From NCBI GenBank assembly GCA_035041965.1, contig JAPYMA010000008.1:84488-148487 (forward strand): a DNA stretch of 64,000 nt. The letters run 5' to 3'. The notes below the pieces were generated by a model that was not told the origin of the DNA, did no database searches, and was given only the letters and a program-made list of their open reading frames with translations. Source of the DNA: Anisakis pegreffii. Lineage: Eukaryota; Nematoda; Chromadorea; Rhabditida; Anisakidae. Shown here piece by piece: positions 26,680 through 40,900 of this stretch (its first letter is position 1; every line of letters starts with the position of its first letter). Position numbers and translations under genes: made by a program.

Positions 26680-26865
26680 GTGTGGTGCGGGTATCGGGGT
26701 CCCCGTTCCCGAATCTCCGTCCCCGACCTTTTTCGAGCCGCGGACATTTTCAGGATCGTTCTCGAAAAATTTCGTCTCCGATTTTCCCCGTCCGCGACTT
26801 TTTCAGAACTGTCGGCGTTCCCCGAAATTTCGGAGAATTCCCCGATCTTCTCCGACAGGTAAATT
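26680..26865. repeat. GC-rich island of CCCCG/TCCCCG words
   Basis: A block rich in GTCCCCG, TCTCCG and CCCCGA words stands out in AT-rich DNA and is flanked by ordinary sequence. A shorter similar block sits at about 25660-25700. A 169-codon plus-strand frame (26409-26918) crosses it but looks compositional. It is probably mobile-element-derived. Confidence 0.5.
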
Positions 26866-27506
26866 TTTGTTGGTGTATGGTGAAATTGGGGGTTGTGTGT
26901 CGCTGTGATGAATCATAAAAATTGGACTAAGATGCAGAAGTCTAACATCTAATGAAGGAAGCGATAATGAAAGAAGTGTACGTGGGATAGCGCTGTGACA
27001 TTCGATTCAAAATGATATTACTTATTAACAGATATCACACGAAGAAATCTTTCGCAATGCACACATGCGAATGAGTAGGAGAAAGGGAGCTTTATCCTAT
27101 CAAGAGCTTTCTTTGTCTCTTAATGAATGTAAACATGCAAGAACCGTCGATCGTTTCTGTATTAATCGTAACCGACGAATCACAACATCCGATAATGTTC
27201 ATTTAACATCCGATAATGGACATTTTATTTTGAATTTTGTCATCTTCGCTTGGTTATTTTTTCATTCCTGAACTTTGTTTTTATCAACTAATTGATGTTG
27301 TTTATCATTGTTTTTGATGTTGATGTTGAAATGGCCAAAATGTTATCACTGTGTTTGATATTGACGATGTTGAATTTATTATTGTTATTTTCCTGGATCA
27401 TATCTTTTGTTGAATGGTGCAATAAAATTTTCAACCTTCAATGGCGTAGTAAAGTTTTTTCCCATTTAAATAATTGGTGCAGTCGCAAATTTTGAGCGAA
27501 GATTCT

Positions 27507-27652
27507 GGACTAGTGAGTAGCGATAGCGAATAGCGGACTAATTTCGTTTACTAAGCGATTTAGCGATAGCGTTTCGCTACTGATTAGCGGACCAAACATT
27601 TTCTTTGTTAGTGGATCAACGATAGCGAGGCTATTGGTTCTCAGTAGCGTGC
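27507..27652. mobile_element. Possible small hAT-like element with AGCGATAGCG repeats
   Basis: The segment starts near CTAGTGAGTAGCG and ends CCCATCACTG; inside it, TAGCGATAGCG and TAGCGGAC recur several times. The ends resemble those of the 4240-4492 family, but no clear target duplication is seen. Confidence 0.35.
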
Positions 27653-30600
27653 CCATCACTGGTTGTCATGAATTTTAAGTGTGAATAAAGCCATTCTTAA
27701 ATAGACGAGTTATCGTTCACGCATTATACGCTCGAAATATCGCGTTTAATTGTTCTTCCTCAATGACTATTTCAAAAGTGCCACACACGTCCAATTTTTT
27801 TTCGTTTTCATTTTCCAGCTACAGTACAAGTTTAAGTCAAGATAGCTCTAGTAACCTAAGTATGACGCAAATTACATACAGTGCGAACTTATGAAACGTG
27901 CAATTTTGATGTGCATTTTTGAGCTCATAATCTGTATCTCAATCAGCGCATATTAATCTGAACTTGTCAACTGGTTGTAAGAAATGGTCATAAATAAGGA
28001 TAACAAAATGCACATAAGTGAAACCTCACAAGCTGCATTGATTGTGCCGTTTATTTGGGTGGTTTATAGTGAAAGTCGGGATTCCACTCAAGGCGGTAAA
28101 TTTTATGGGGTCGCGAAATGGCGCTTTTTGATGCCATCGTTTTTGTCCTTCAGTCTCTTGGCATTGGTACATTTTAGCGACAACATTCATTATGCGTAGA
28201 TGTGATTGTTAGTGTAATTCAAACTTGCAAACTTGTTGGGTGTTTGCGTCGGAGATTAATAATGATGGGCGTTGTGCTGACTTGGAATCTTCAGACGAAT
28301 TTATAACTTCATGATGTTTTGCATTTGAGAATCGACAGTAGTGAAAGGACGATAATTCACTACACTGATTCAACGTGTCAGCGTGTTCACATCGCTTATG
28401 TGCGGGATGCGATCAAACGATGTAAGTCAAGGCAATTTTGCACCTGTAGCGATATAGTCAAGAGGGGAGAAACGTATGTGCGAGGTGTCGAAGTCCCCAG
28501 CTGCAAAGTACTTATGTAATCCACCGTTGTGCAAGTAACCGAAGTACTTTTTCGATTTTTGCAGAACCAATTTTCCAATAAACTTTCACGCTGAATTTCA
28601 AGAGATATCTATGTATTCACAGACTTAAGCTTGCTCCAAAAATGGAGTCTATCGATAGGGAATGAAACATTTGAGAAGGGAAATCTCTAAGACGAAGTAG
28701 TTCAGAACAAGTTGAGTGCAATACGGGTAGTGATTTCTACTTCTACTAAAGGAGCGAAGTATTTATTTTTGTGCGTAGCATTCTTTGATTTTCTTAAATA
28801 CTTTTTCATTGCAGATGAAATAAAGTATCACTTTGTAGTTTATATTTCGGAATAATTGGCACCATTCGTTCCAAAACGTCCATTAACTGCGATTATTAAG
28901 GCAGGCTTTGCAGATTGATCAGTAGAGAGGAAAATTAGGCTGGAAGAAATGACCTGAAAAATAGACATGAAGTGATAAATTCATTGAAAGCCCATTCATA
29001 TTATATTTGACGAAAATTATATCACGTAGTCCGTATTCACTTCGAAATAAAACGTGATAATCAGGTCTACAGCTGAGCAACAGCGTGTCTTTCATAACTT
29101 TGCAAGGGGTCACCTTCACGCTATCAACACGCTCAAAAAGCACTAAAAATGTTGCAGTATTCCATGATTTGTCTTGACCTCGACTGTTGAAAACGTATAT
29201 CCGTTTTTGAGTAGACATTAGCCATTACAAAGTAAAAACTTCTAACAAACGAATCAAAATAGTCCAGGTTTTTGCCCATTCTTTTAGATGATATTGATGT
29301 CTGGTTTTGGGTTAATCCATAATTTGCAAATCATCTGAATATTATATATACATTGTAACCTGTATGTGTACCCGTGAAAATGCGATATCCAAACTGTGTT
29401 GATATTTTAGCCTTATCCGTTCGAATTAGGCTCGAGTTTAGGTTCAGCCTTACTTACTATAATGTTTAGGTTCAGGTCTAAGTGAGGCTCTAATACATCC
29501 ATGCGTACACTCGTACGAGATTCACAGGCTGTCCAGAGGTGTAGAAATTCAACTTTTCGAAGGGAAGGAAAACTTTTGAACATGGATCCTGCCTTGATAA
29601 TAGATTTAGACAACGTTTCAGTAAATGAGGAAGTAGCCAACACAACTTAGCAAGAGGGGAGAGGAGGGGAAGAAGTTTGAAACGAAACAGAAATGATGTG
29701 CGTTTAGAGGAAAAAGAGGATTTGACTCAAGAGTGAATGATATTTTTGTGCTGTGAGTGACATGATCCAAGCAAAATATTGCGCGTCTAATAACGAAAAT
29801 GACAAATGCGACTGTTTGCCGAAGTATTGTGAGTTGTGCCAACTAATTGTGGATATGAGTATGCACATATGTTGATTTTGGACACGTTTTAATTTCGCTT
29901 TCTTAATTCTACTCCACTTATCATTTCCAACTTGTGCATACGAATGCGCATTTTCATTCAACAAGCGATCATTTTTATAGTGAAACTCGTTCTCAACATA
30001 TAGTAAACGTTATCGATCGTATTGTTGTTTACGCGTTTGTTTGCCTCATTGTTCATAATTTCAATCGTATTTCTTGTTCTCAACCTTATTCGTTGAATCG
30101 CGTCATTAATTCATTCGCAACATTTTTTGGTGGTCTTGATCGATTGCGATATAAATTTGATGATTATTCATTTGCTTGACGTGTTAATGCTCTTTCTCAT
30201 TCTCATTGATGGTCTTCAAAACAGTTCATGTGTTTCTAAGTAAAGCATCGCATAGATACGTCATGACACGCCATTATAAAGCATAACATTTGTTTTTTGC
30301 ACCTTGAATGAACTGGAATTGAACAATTCACATCTGTTCATACCAATGAGTACCGTTTCTAATTCTACTCTATCATTATTACGATCGGTTACTTCATCGT
30401 TGTATTTCATTACATCTCGGCCGTAAGGTTATCTGATGCGCTATTGGAAATTTCTTTTTGGAAATGAGTAACCGAAATGTTTCTATTGAAAAACGAAATG
30501 CTGTTCAATTTTTGCTTCACGAAACCATCACCACTGTTGTGGAATTTTTTCACATTCTTTTCGAAGCAGTTGGAAACTATTTCACAATGAGAATGGGCAT

Positions 30601-30845
30601 AGACATTTTTCGTGAACTTTCCTGCGACTGAGAAAGTACATCATACGGAAATTGGATTTATCATTATCTACAGATAAAATAAATCAAATGAGACTGCCTC
30701 ATTTGGACGCGCATGTAGACTGAAATCAAGTTCTCACGTCCTGTCGTCATGGACAGTTTTTTTTTTGAATTTTTGCATAATATTTGTTTCCCTTAATCGT
30801 TTATGCAATAAGGCCACGTGTCCCATACACAGTCATAAGATGAAA

Positions 30846-30865
30846 AGGTGTGTGTGTGTGTGTGT
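30846..30865 (+). repeat. GT dinucleotide repeat
   Basis: About nine GT units in intergenic DNA. Confidence 0.9.
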
Positions 30866-31958
30866 AAAGCTGTTTATAATATCATGTTACAAGATTGCCA
30901 CAGCTTGTTAACCATGAATCATTGCACATTTGCTCGAATCGTATTGGTTCACACGTTGAAAGATGTAATGAACCGTTGATTGTTTTAGCAATCGGGCATT
31001 TTGCGACATCCACTCTTGACTGCTAGCATCAGTTAATGAGCAAATCAACTAGTCACTCAGATGATTTGGGCACGATTTCACATTGCTGATATGTCATATA
31101 ATAGTCTGCTGTAATTTCTTAAACATTGAATTTGAGACATCACTGACGTTTGCTCGTGCAAAACGTCTTGATTTTTTACGGAGACGTTGTAACCCTTGAC
31201 TCTGCCTTCCGTATTTAAAACTCACTACGCCTAAATTAGTACTCTTTTGCTTCAGTGTAAATCACGTAAAATTGAAAGCTCTGTGAACTGATTTTTTGAC
31301 CGTAATCACATTAGGACAACCTTAATTAATATTAATAATCAGTTGAAATATGTAGGTAGAATTCATATCGACTCATCGTATATGTGTTCATTTTAAGCAA
31401 GAGTTCCCCGAATGAAGTTTCAGTTGTTCGAAAATTACTGTCATTTTTCTGAATTGTCGATGATGTCTAGCAAGCTCACGATCTTCACATACATAATAAC
31501 TACTGTAATGACTGTGTAATAATAATTGAGAGGGTGATGTTGCGCTCAGAGTGTGCGCAATGAAAAGTGCATCGTTCGTAAAAGAATTTGAGAGAAACTG
31601 TTTGTTACAGATTTATTTACAATGATTCGAAAAAACAACAACCAGTAACGATAGGGTTGCATTCAAACGAGCAGCAGTAACACTTGCATCAGTCATTTAC
31701 AGAATCGTTTCACATCTTCATTCTCGTTTTCTTTGCTGAACTGATTATCATTCGATTTTATCATAAACTATCACTCATTCGTTCATTGTATCGCGCAGTT
31801 TGTCATGTCTAATTCGATTATTTTATTGAAGTAAAATAACAAATGTGCATTTTATAATGCAACAACTAACCCTTCGATATATTGTTCTACGTACGATGCT
31901 GCATTGGATTTTCATTTTCATACCGGTTCATTGACAGGAATATTTATAGGCGAAAAGA

Positions 31959-34900
31959 ATGAATTTATTTGGGTTGATCGCCTTCGTATCGATTTTCCTC
32001 CTGATCGAAAATCGAGTAGTACAGGCACAGGTTACTAAGAATATGTCATTTTTATTAGTAATTGCTAGTACGAAAATATTCTATTTTCCACTTCATTTAA
32101 ATTTGATATATTTGGATGAGATCATATACACATTCATTTAAGAAAGGAATTATCACTGCGGAATTATTATCGGATTGTCGTTTCTTTGTTAAAACGAATT
32201 TATTATTCGATTCGGTGACGATTCGTGATTGAAATTTTATCACTTCTTTAGTTATCAGTCTACTAAAATATCTATGCATTAAAATTGGATTTACACATGT
32301 TGTTAGTATTCCCAGGTATGTTGTTTAGTTTAGTGAAGACAATTTTCAGGACGAAGGAAATCAAGTTCAACCTCCTCAAGAACCAGCTGCTGCAGCAGCA
32401 TCACAAGACAATCAAGGTAAATTATTGTATCATTCACTGTCATGTCATCACTTTTGCTTGTTGATTGCTCATCAGAATAAGACGCGAAAGCAATTTGATG
32501 TTATATTTGCGCACATATGAGTCAGTGATGAACGTCATAAGTGACTGTCACTAAAAATGTACGAGAGAGTATTTTTCAGTGAAAAGAGTTATTGATAATA
32601 CGAATTCATTTTTGATTCATAAAAAGGAATCATTTGAGTTCGATGGACACATTGTCAGTGCATGAAATTTCTTGAATAATTCATTAACAGGACCAAATCA
32701 ACGGACACTATTACAAGATAATAAAGTTGTCGAACCGGATGCACATCAAGTACCCGGAAAGTAAGCTGATTATTCTGTAGTGTGTAGTCAGTTGGAATTC
32801 ATTCAAATTCAATGACATGCAATGACAATTTCTTTGGCTACATGTGAGAATGATTCTTCGTATAATTGTTTAAAGTGAAACTGGATGTGTAATATTGAAT
32901 ACTTTTGGTATTATGAAGAAAGTATTTTTTGATTGAATAAGTGCATGAATAAAGTGGCGCATAATGGATGTTATTCCAGTAGAAATGCAGAAAAGTTAAA
33001 CGAAGGGGCAGAAGCAGCTGCAAATGGCAGGAAGCATCTGATCGAATATGACGAGTGTAAAGGGGATATTCATAAATATTGTCGAAAAGATGGAGTGGAT
33101 TTGAGAAGTGATATGGGAGTTCTGGAGTGCCTTCAAGATGCCGGATTCAGTGAGTCAGTATCGCTGAGTGAACCTTGTGAGCATCTTGTCTGGCAGTTTA
33201 AGGTGAATTCTACTTTGGAATTGAAATGGTTCAGTTGTTCCATTCAGTTTGAAATAAATTTTGAGTAATTCAGGTGGATCTAACACAAGATGATCAATTT
33301 CGAGCTGCAGCGCAACGGTTCTGCCAGGAGCAATTAGCGGGCAACAGACAAATGGCATTATGTTTGGATGATAAAAGGCCTGGCTATGCGCTATCGTGTC
33401 TGTTGGATTTCATTCATAATTTGTCGCAATCTACGCCATGTTTCCATTTTCTTGGTCGGTCTTTTTTTCATTCCGGTATAGCAGTTTGTTCATTCTCTTC
33501 CATGATCGAATTCTATAATTTCTAAGCCTTTCACTGCAGTTCATATAGTACGCGTGATGGGTAAGGGATTGACGCTTCAAAATAGCGATTATCTGAATTG
33601 TTCCTGTAAAGTAAACGTTGATCTTTTTTTTCAAAAAGTTTTTGTTTGTCATTAATTGGAAGCTTGATTCGTGTTTCAAGTGTTAGGCACTCGTCGTTTT
33701 ATTTCTTTTTCATTTTAGTGGTTAAGAATATTTTTGAATGGCTTATACTTCTTACATTCAATCACTCTCTTTTCTAGTCTTCTTTTTAAATGCAACGTTG
33801 AAGCAAATCCAATTTGTAGAGCGTTCTGAACGATTGGCGTTTTCGGATTTTCGAGTTGTTGGGCCGTTTGTAGCGAAGTGTGGTGAAGCGATAAAGCGTT
33901 TACAATGTGGTTCTTTAACACCTCCATCTGCACATCAGAAAGTCCGTGTGCCTCATTCCCAAGGTACAGTTTTAATATAATTAGAGGATTGTTTTTTTTT
34001 ATTATAATGGGAGGGGTGTTTCAAAATTTTTATTGTATTATTTGTCGAGTGGTTTCTGCATTGCAGTTTTGTTAATTCACTGCATGTGTGAATAAATCAC
34101 ATTAGTTATGCAATCTAAACGTATTCATTTACATACACCAAATGATGTAATATTTTTGATCGAGACTACCATGTTCAATACAACGTTTGTGTTGGTGATG
34201 ATCAGATAATCCTTTCCCGTTTGAGACACGTGCACATGCCATGAGCTTGTACATGTTTACATTTGTGGAATAATAAAATGACTACGAAAGGGCTATCACA
34301 TTGTCAAATATAGTGATAGGAAACAATTGTTTTGTATTTAACAGCTGAATTTGTATTCAGTGGCTTCGAAAAGAGGATGTATAATGGGTCAGGGGAAGTC
34401 TGAGCGGAAAGTTACTCATTTTATTCGATTAGCAAAAATCATTCGAAAAGCTTTTATTATTTGGGGGGACACGTGGCATATTTCTGAATTGAACCATAGT
34501 TGAATACACCAAAAAGATTCCTCAATTCTTTCAAAGCTGCCTCATTCACGTGCACATCATAGTATTTGTTAATTTCGACTTGGAATGTGGAATACAGTGA
34601 TGAATTGATCTCAGTAAGGAGGTATTAGAAACTGAGTTATTCAGCCGACGTTTCAACGCTTAACGCGAGTTTCAAGCAGCTATCAAAAATCACCCCCCCC
34701 AATTGCAAATTTTTATACACTCAGAAACTCTCTCAAGCAAAAATGCGCCTTTGCTATTACCACCACCTAATTAACAGTAACCCAACTCTGTGTCGTTGAA
34801 ATGTGGATAATATTCTTATTTCTGATAACAGTGAGTGGGATCTGAATGATTGCTTGAGGTTATGTTTTAAGGTGCAACATTGGAATGCCTCATTGACAAA

Positions 34901-37900
34901 ATAGTTAAAGCATCTCAAACCGATCCCAATGCAATGCAGATGATCGATGACCAATGCAAACATGAAGTTATGCGAATTGCTGAACTGCAGTCGGATGATT
35001 TTCATTTAGATCGACAGCTTTATTTTGCTTGCCGTGAGGACAGAGAAGTCCGTTTGATTTTCATTCGTTATTTCTCTGTTAAAATTGTCAACCAGGAGTG
35101 CATTTTGATAACGAATTTGCGCATTACGTCTTCATAATTGTGCAATCTTTTCAGCGCTTCTGTGCGGATATACAATCCGGAAACGGTAAAGTGCTGGAAT
35201 GTCTTATGAAACATCGCACTGATCAGTTTATGGAACCAGGCGTAAGCAGTTCTTTGCAATGCATTATCGATCCAAGTTTCCGTATATGTTCTGTAGTTCT
35301 AAGCAATATGCCATATTTCAGTGTGCACAAATCTTAGGCGAACGGGCAGTACTGATGGGACAAAATTTCCGTTTATCTCATCCACTTGTTGATGGATGCG
35401 AGCATGAATTAAAAGAATACAAATGTTCTCCTCAAACACAATTCGCCTCGTCACCCAACTTTCATCTAAGTTGGGTTCTGTTGTGCCTCGAGAACGCTGC
35501 TCATTCGAAAGATGCTAAATTCTCAGAACAATGCCGACACGAAATGATAGAACATAGGCGTATGATGATGAGTGAATTCAGGATGAGCCCTGAAATAGTA
35601 CTTACATGTGGTCAGGTATCATCCATTTTTTATTCTTCTTTGTTGTTTTTGCAGACATTCTGATTGTGTTTCGAGCATATTATATCTACTTTTATTGTTG
35701 GTATGCTTTTCGCAAATCTCATTCAAGGATATCGATCGGTACTGCAGTCCAAAAGGTGACATCGAGGGCGAAGGCAAAACTTTGCACTGTCTGATGGGTC
35801 ATGCACAACAACGTTCTGATGCACAGAAATTGACACCACAATGCTTGCAAGCAATTTCTACTGTCGTTAAGGTGAATTTTCACTCGTTTTCTTCAGGGCG
35901 ATTTTTAGACGTTTTGACAATGTTTACGATTTTAGTTCTCGTCTCATGAGATTAACATTAATATTAATCTCATTAGTTGGGACTTGTGAGTTTAAGCTTA
36001 TTTTCAATGAATTCTTCCACATTTTATTTCATCGGTAGCAGCCTTCGAAACATTCGGATATTTCCTTGACTAACTTTTCGTTGTTTTCAGTTGGCAGACA
36101 TAGGATCGAACTATAAAGTTGATCGCGTTCTGTACGCTTCATGCAGAAAATTGATCGATGGTGAATGTTATTGCTTTAGTTTTCTGTTCAGTTTATTTAA
36201 TTAATATCACATTTAACGAAATAACATTAAGGACCTTGTGCAATGGACGCCCAATCGGAGGCGAGTACGTTGACGTGTTTAATGCGTCATATGGATGTTG
36301 ACATGCCAAAAGAATGTGAACAGCGTCTCCTTGAAATTCAGTATTTCATGGCTAGAGATTGGACCTTAGACCCTGAACTTTATCAAGCATGCCATGTAGA
36401 TGCAGTTCAAAAGTACTCAGCAGTTGATCTTGTCTCATCTTGATCTTTTTTCTTTTCTTCAGTTCCATTGAATAAGTGCACGTTGTGTAATTTAAGTCGA
36501 ATCTACCCGATTATTATGTGTTTAAAAGAATTTGTAAGAGTCATCACAATGACAGGAAAAATTTTATTGAGAATTCGTGTTAATTTATTGCGTCATATTC
36601 AGTATGTGTTATAAAATGGGAGAGCCACAATCCTTTATCATTGCATAAGTGAAACGCCATTGAAAGATTCTGTTCTAAATCGAATAATCATGTCCTAGTA
36701 TATGAATATCAAAATGATAATTTTTATTTGCGAATTCATTCCTCAAATGATATTGATCCACAGTTAACGTTTTATCCAAATTCATTTAGTTATGTTTTAA
36801 TGAAATTCTGTTTCAGATGTGGAGCCAATGATGAGTGGCATTTGCAAGGCAATGGTGTCAACAAACCTGATCCTGGTCCTGTTGTATTGGCATGTTTATA
36901 TCGTTCTGCTTATGATGATCAAAACCCTGTTAGTTCCAGTTGTCTTTTTTATAAATCTTATTCTGGTTCATTGTTTTTAGTTATCATCAGTGCAACAATT
37001 GCGAAGAATATTTTAGGAATTTTTCATTGTGGAATTCTCATTTATGTGTTATTATCGTCGAGTATTTTGTTAGTTCATTTGGTTGTGTTTAGGTTTTCCT
37101 AATCAGGATGCGCACCACAGAAAAGCTTCCGCGATAACTGTAGGATTAGTGTGATATATTGAAGATATCTTAAAAAAGAGCATTAATAGCCTTGAAGGAT
37201 TGTAAAGTAGTGCTGGTTGTTCCAATAAAAAATGAAACTTCAGCTGAAACCTGAATGTGCATCAAATGTACGTCGAGTGTTGAGAACACGTGCTTTACGT
37301 GTCAATTTAATTCCGGACATAGAAGATGCATGTCGAGATGCTCTCTCCGAATATTGCTCTAATAACGTGCAACCAATGGAGGTGAGTTTTATGTACAGAT
37401 TTAATCTATAGATAGCCATTCAGATATGCTAAAAAATCATGTTTGTGTTGAAGGAGATGCGTTGTTTACAAGAACATTTCGAAGAACAAGAGTTTATACG
37501 GAGGCATAAAACTTGCTATGAGAAGGTGAGTGAGTTCACAAGAATGGAAGCTAAAGATACGGCTCTGAATCGTGCACTTACGAAGGCCTGTAAACCGGTT
37601 ATCACCACATATTGCTCGGTTAGACAATAGTTTCGTTTATTTAATTTACTTGAACTGTTTGAGATGAATAATGCATAATGCCAATTTATGGCGTGTGATT
37701 ATTATCTGTAAATGAAATGGTTATAAAACTCCGTAAGGAACTCTTTTAATTTATAGCAGTTCTTAAATGAAGATATCGATCATGGTGATGTGATGAATTG
37801 TTTGGCTTCGAATAAAGATCGTCCTGAGATGACCACAAAATGTCGTTCCTATGTGAATCATTTCGAATTGATTTCACTTCGCGACTATACGTTCAGTCAT

Positions 37901-40900
37901 CGATTCAAGCAAGCATGCGCTAACGATATCACCAAGTATTGCTCGAATAAAGGCAATCAGAAGTAGTTATTCGAATATCTCTTCAATTCAGCAAATTTGT
38001 TTTTTTTTGATTTATACACAGTGATTGCTTCAGCTCTACTTACAAGGGAAGGTCACGAACTTACCCCAACGTTTCGGGGTGAGATGCATATCATTTTGTA
38101 GGGCTCGTATAGCTGATTACGAATATGCAAATATTTTTTGCGGCGGACAAGCGGGACGGAAGATATGGCGGGGAAAAGATTTTCAGTGTATTGAAGTGAG
38201 ATTCTGAATTAGCATTACGCAACGGCGGCTTGGCCTAGTGGGTAGTGTGCTAGCACGAGGATTGGATGCTTGGTAGTTCTGTTCCGCACGCTGCCGAAGT
38301 TTTTTTCTCTTACATTATTCCTAACATATTCAATTAGTCGTAATATTCTGCAACTTCACTCCCCACAACTTTTTCAAGTTGTGGGGATGCTTCCAATTTT
38401 TATTTTTTGTTTTTTTTAAAGTTTGATATTTTTTGTTTTCCATATCTGATCATGATGGATGTGTCTGTTTACAACAAAATGATCGAAACATAGATATAGG
38501 TTACAATAAGAACATTTTACAAAGGATAACTAATCACAACTATCTATATCACAATCTTGAGTCACTTGTTGAGGGAAACACACTTGGACTGGCGTTTCAA
38601 ATTGATCAGGATGCTGTTGGACATATCCGCACGCGTACCAAGAGTACCTGTTGAAATCCCGAAACTTCGGATTGCAGAACTGGTTGAAAACCACTTCCAA
38701 AATACGCAAAACATTTTCACGCTGATAGATCAGGAAGTCAATATCGTGAATAATAACATACGAGTGAATCTTGCGGATGAATGCTTTAAATATCCGAAAG
38801 AAATATCTGTCGAGCGGTTGGATATCTGCTGTAACCTACATCTATGTTTCGATCATTTTGTTGTAAACAGACACATCCATTATGATCAGATATGGAAAAC
38901 AAAAAATATCAAACTTTGAAAAAAAAAACAAAAAATAAAAATTGGAAGCATCCCCACAACTTGAAAAAGTTGTGGGGAGTGAAGTTGCAGAATATTACGA
39001 CTACTTGAATATGTTAGGAATAATGTAAGAGAAAAAAAACTTCGGCAGCGTGCGGAACAGAACTACCAAGCATCCAATCCTCGTGCTAGCACACTACCCA
39101 CTAGGCCAAGCCGCCGTTGCGTAATGCTAATTCAGAATCTCACTTCAATACACTGAAAATCTTTTCCCCGCCATATCTTCCGTCCCGCTTGTCCGCCGCA
39201 AAAAATATTTGCATATTCGTAATCAGCTATACGAGCCCTACAAAATGATATGCATCTCACCCCGAAACGTTGGGGTAAGTTCGTGACCTTCCCTTGTTAG
39301 ATTGCCACAATCGGTTTTTTATCTGAATGCTTTGCACATTAATGACTCACGGATGAAAATAGACGTACTGTCTCCGAAATAATAATACTGCGTAGTGGAA
39401 ATGATGTGTTGAGTGCAGAGTTGCATTCGAAATGAATTTTTTATTTTGAATTTAACGATCTACGATAATTTTATTTTGCTACCAGCTTTCATCAAAATCT
39501 TTGATAAGGGTGTTTTTGCATTCGTAAGTTATCTAAACTTGCGATAACGAGAGTTCGTTGTGATTTTCACGTTATGTGTCGTTTTTTTAATTTTTAAGAG
39601 CACAAATAATTGAGTGTCTGTCAACAATAATCGTCGAGCATCGTGTTTTGGGGATGCCAGCCGATTTGGATAAAGAATGCAAGAAGCAAGTCAAAGTGGA
39701 ATATTTGCAACAAGAAGAGGTGAATGTGAGTGGTTTAGATCATCTTTCAGTGTTCGTTTCAGTGAGTGTTCAATCTGTTGTGTGTGCATGTACGTGCAGC
39801 TTTTCCTCGTCCTCTGTTCCGTCCACTGTGACTGCTTTTTAACGTTTTCAAATCAGTCATAATTCATAATTGGCTTGCCAGTGAATTTCTTGTTGAGTAA
39901 AATGTTTCCGTTGTACTGCTAACAGTTTGTAATCAGCGTAATATTTTCATAACCTTATGAACCAATCACTTTTTGATCTTATTCATCGAGTTAATGATTC
40001 GCTCAGTGGTCTTCTGGCACATTAATTTTTTGTTTACAGTATTTAACAGTACTCACATCAAATAATATCATAAGATATTTAAGTTGATCCCACTTGAATC
40101 GTTTCGATTGATATTGTCCATCACCAGATGAAAAGCCATTGAGATGACAACTTGTAATGCCGTTGCTTTACCCATTCCATTTTGTTCATTGCGTTAACAT
40201 ATAATCAATGACAAAATTAACGCCAACAATGTGAAAGGAGCATAATTCTCACCGTTGATTCGCGGGCACTAAGCAAATAAATGAAAGGATTCTTTTACGA
40301 ACTTTTTTTCGCGTCTGTCGCATTACCAAAAATCTTTCAATGGTCTCCTCATTAATATTTCAGCATTTGGCAACGTCTATTTCCCCATCTAATTTATTGC
40401 TTATCTTTATTGCTGAATCCTGAATCAAACAGTCATCAGCTGAGGGCGAGGTGAAGCATCTTACCAACAGCATTGATCATGAACTGATTGAGATGCTGAA
40501 AGATCGATCTACTTGATCTGTATGTGCATAACTTAATACACTATCCTCCCGTATGTTGCGGTGCCAATTCACTCACGATCAGTCATAAATTCTTGCCAAT
40601 TTAACGTGCTATTAATCATTATTGCTTACTGCAATGATTTCAATACAGGCGGTTCGGTCAAATTTCTTCGTTTTTTAATTATTATTCATCTTAACAAAAA
40701 GATGTTTGAAATGGTATAACGTCGCATACCATTGAGTGGAATTATGGAAACTGGCATATCTCATAGTTATTAAAGCGAAAGGGAATTTTTTTTTGTTGCT
40801 GTGATGTTCATAATGTTATTTGCTGTATTTGTGCATAACCAGTAAATGGGCACTAATACTAATGAAGTAACGTTCATAACAACAAGTGTTAATATTATTG

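Larger units (their letters stand above)
24157..31958. other. 7.8 kb intergenic region, repeat-bearing
   Basis: No coding exon chain was found between the divergent sarcoglycan and GLG1 genes. It contains the element at 25916-26254, the GC-rich island at 26680-26865, a possible element at 27507-27652 and a GT repeat. Frames at 27984-28199 and 29934-30179 look like chance. Confidence 0.5.
38043..39296. mobile_element. 1.25 kb palindromic (foldback-like) element in a GLG1 intron
   Basis: The left arm 38043-38505 is the reverse complement of 38830-39296, with only about five differences seen by eye (homopolymer lengths and a few point changes). The loop is 324 bases. The outer ends are CAAGGGAAGG...CCTTCCCTTG, flanked by TTA at 38040-38042 and 39297-39299, which fits a 3-base TTA target duplication of the PIF/Harbinger kind; three bases is weak evidence. 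Each arm holds a GC-rich tRNA-like block and a short hairpin (CCCCACAACTT, 4-base loop). A 120-codon frame (38557-38919) crosses the loop into the right arm; no transposase is recognised. GLG1 exons 37757-37962 and 39599-39719 still join in phase around it, so the element is spliced out. Confidence 0.85.

Noticed and set aside
26409..26918. Plus-strand frame of 169 codons
   Set aside because: The frame is open mainly because it crosses the CCCCG-rich repeat block; there is no protein family pattern and both strands are open.
38219..38290. tRNA gene on the basis of an A-box-like TGGCCTAGTGGG
   Set aside because: There is no acceptor stem or proper B box, and it is repeated inverted inside the palindrome, so it is treated as a tRNA-derived repeat.
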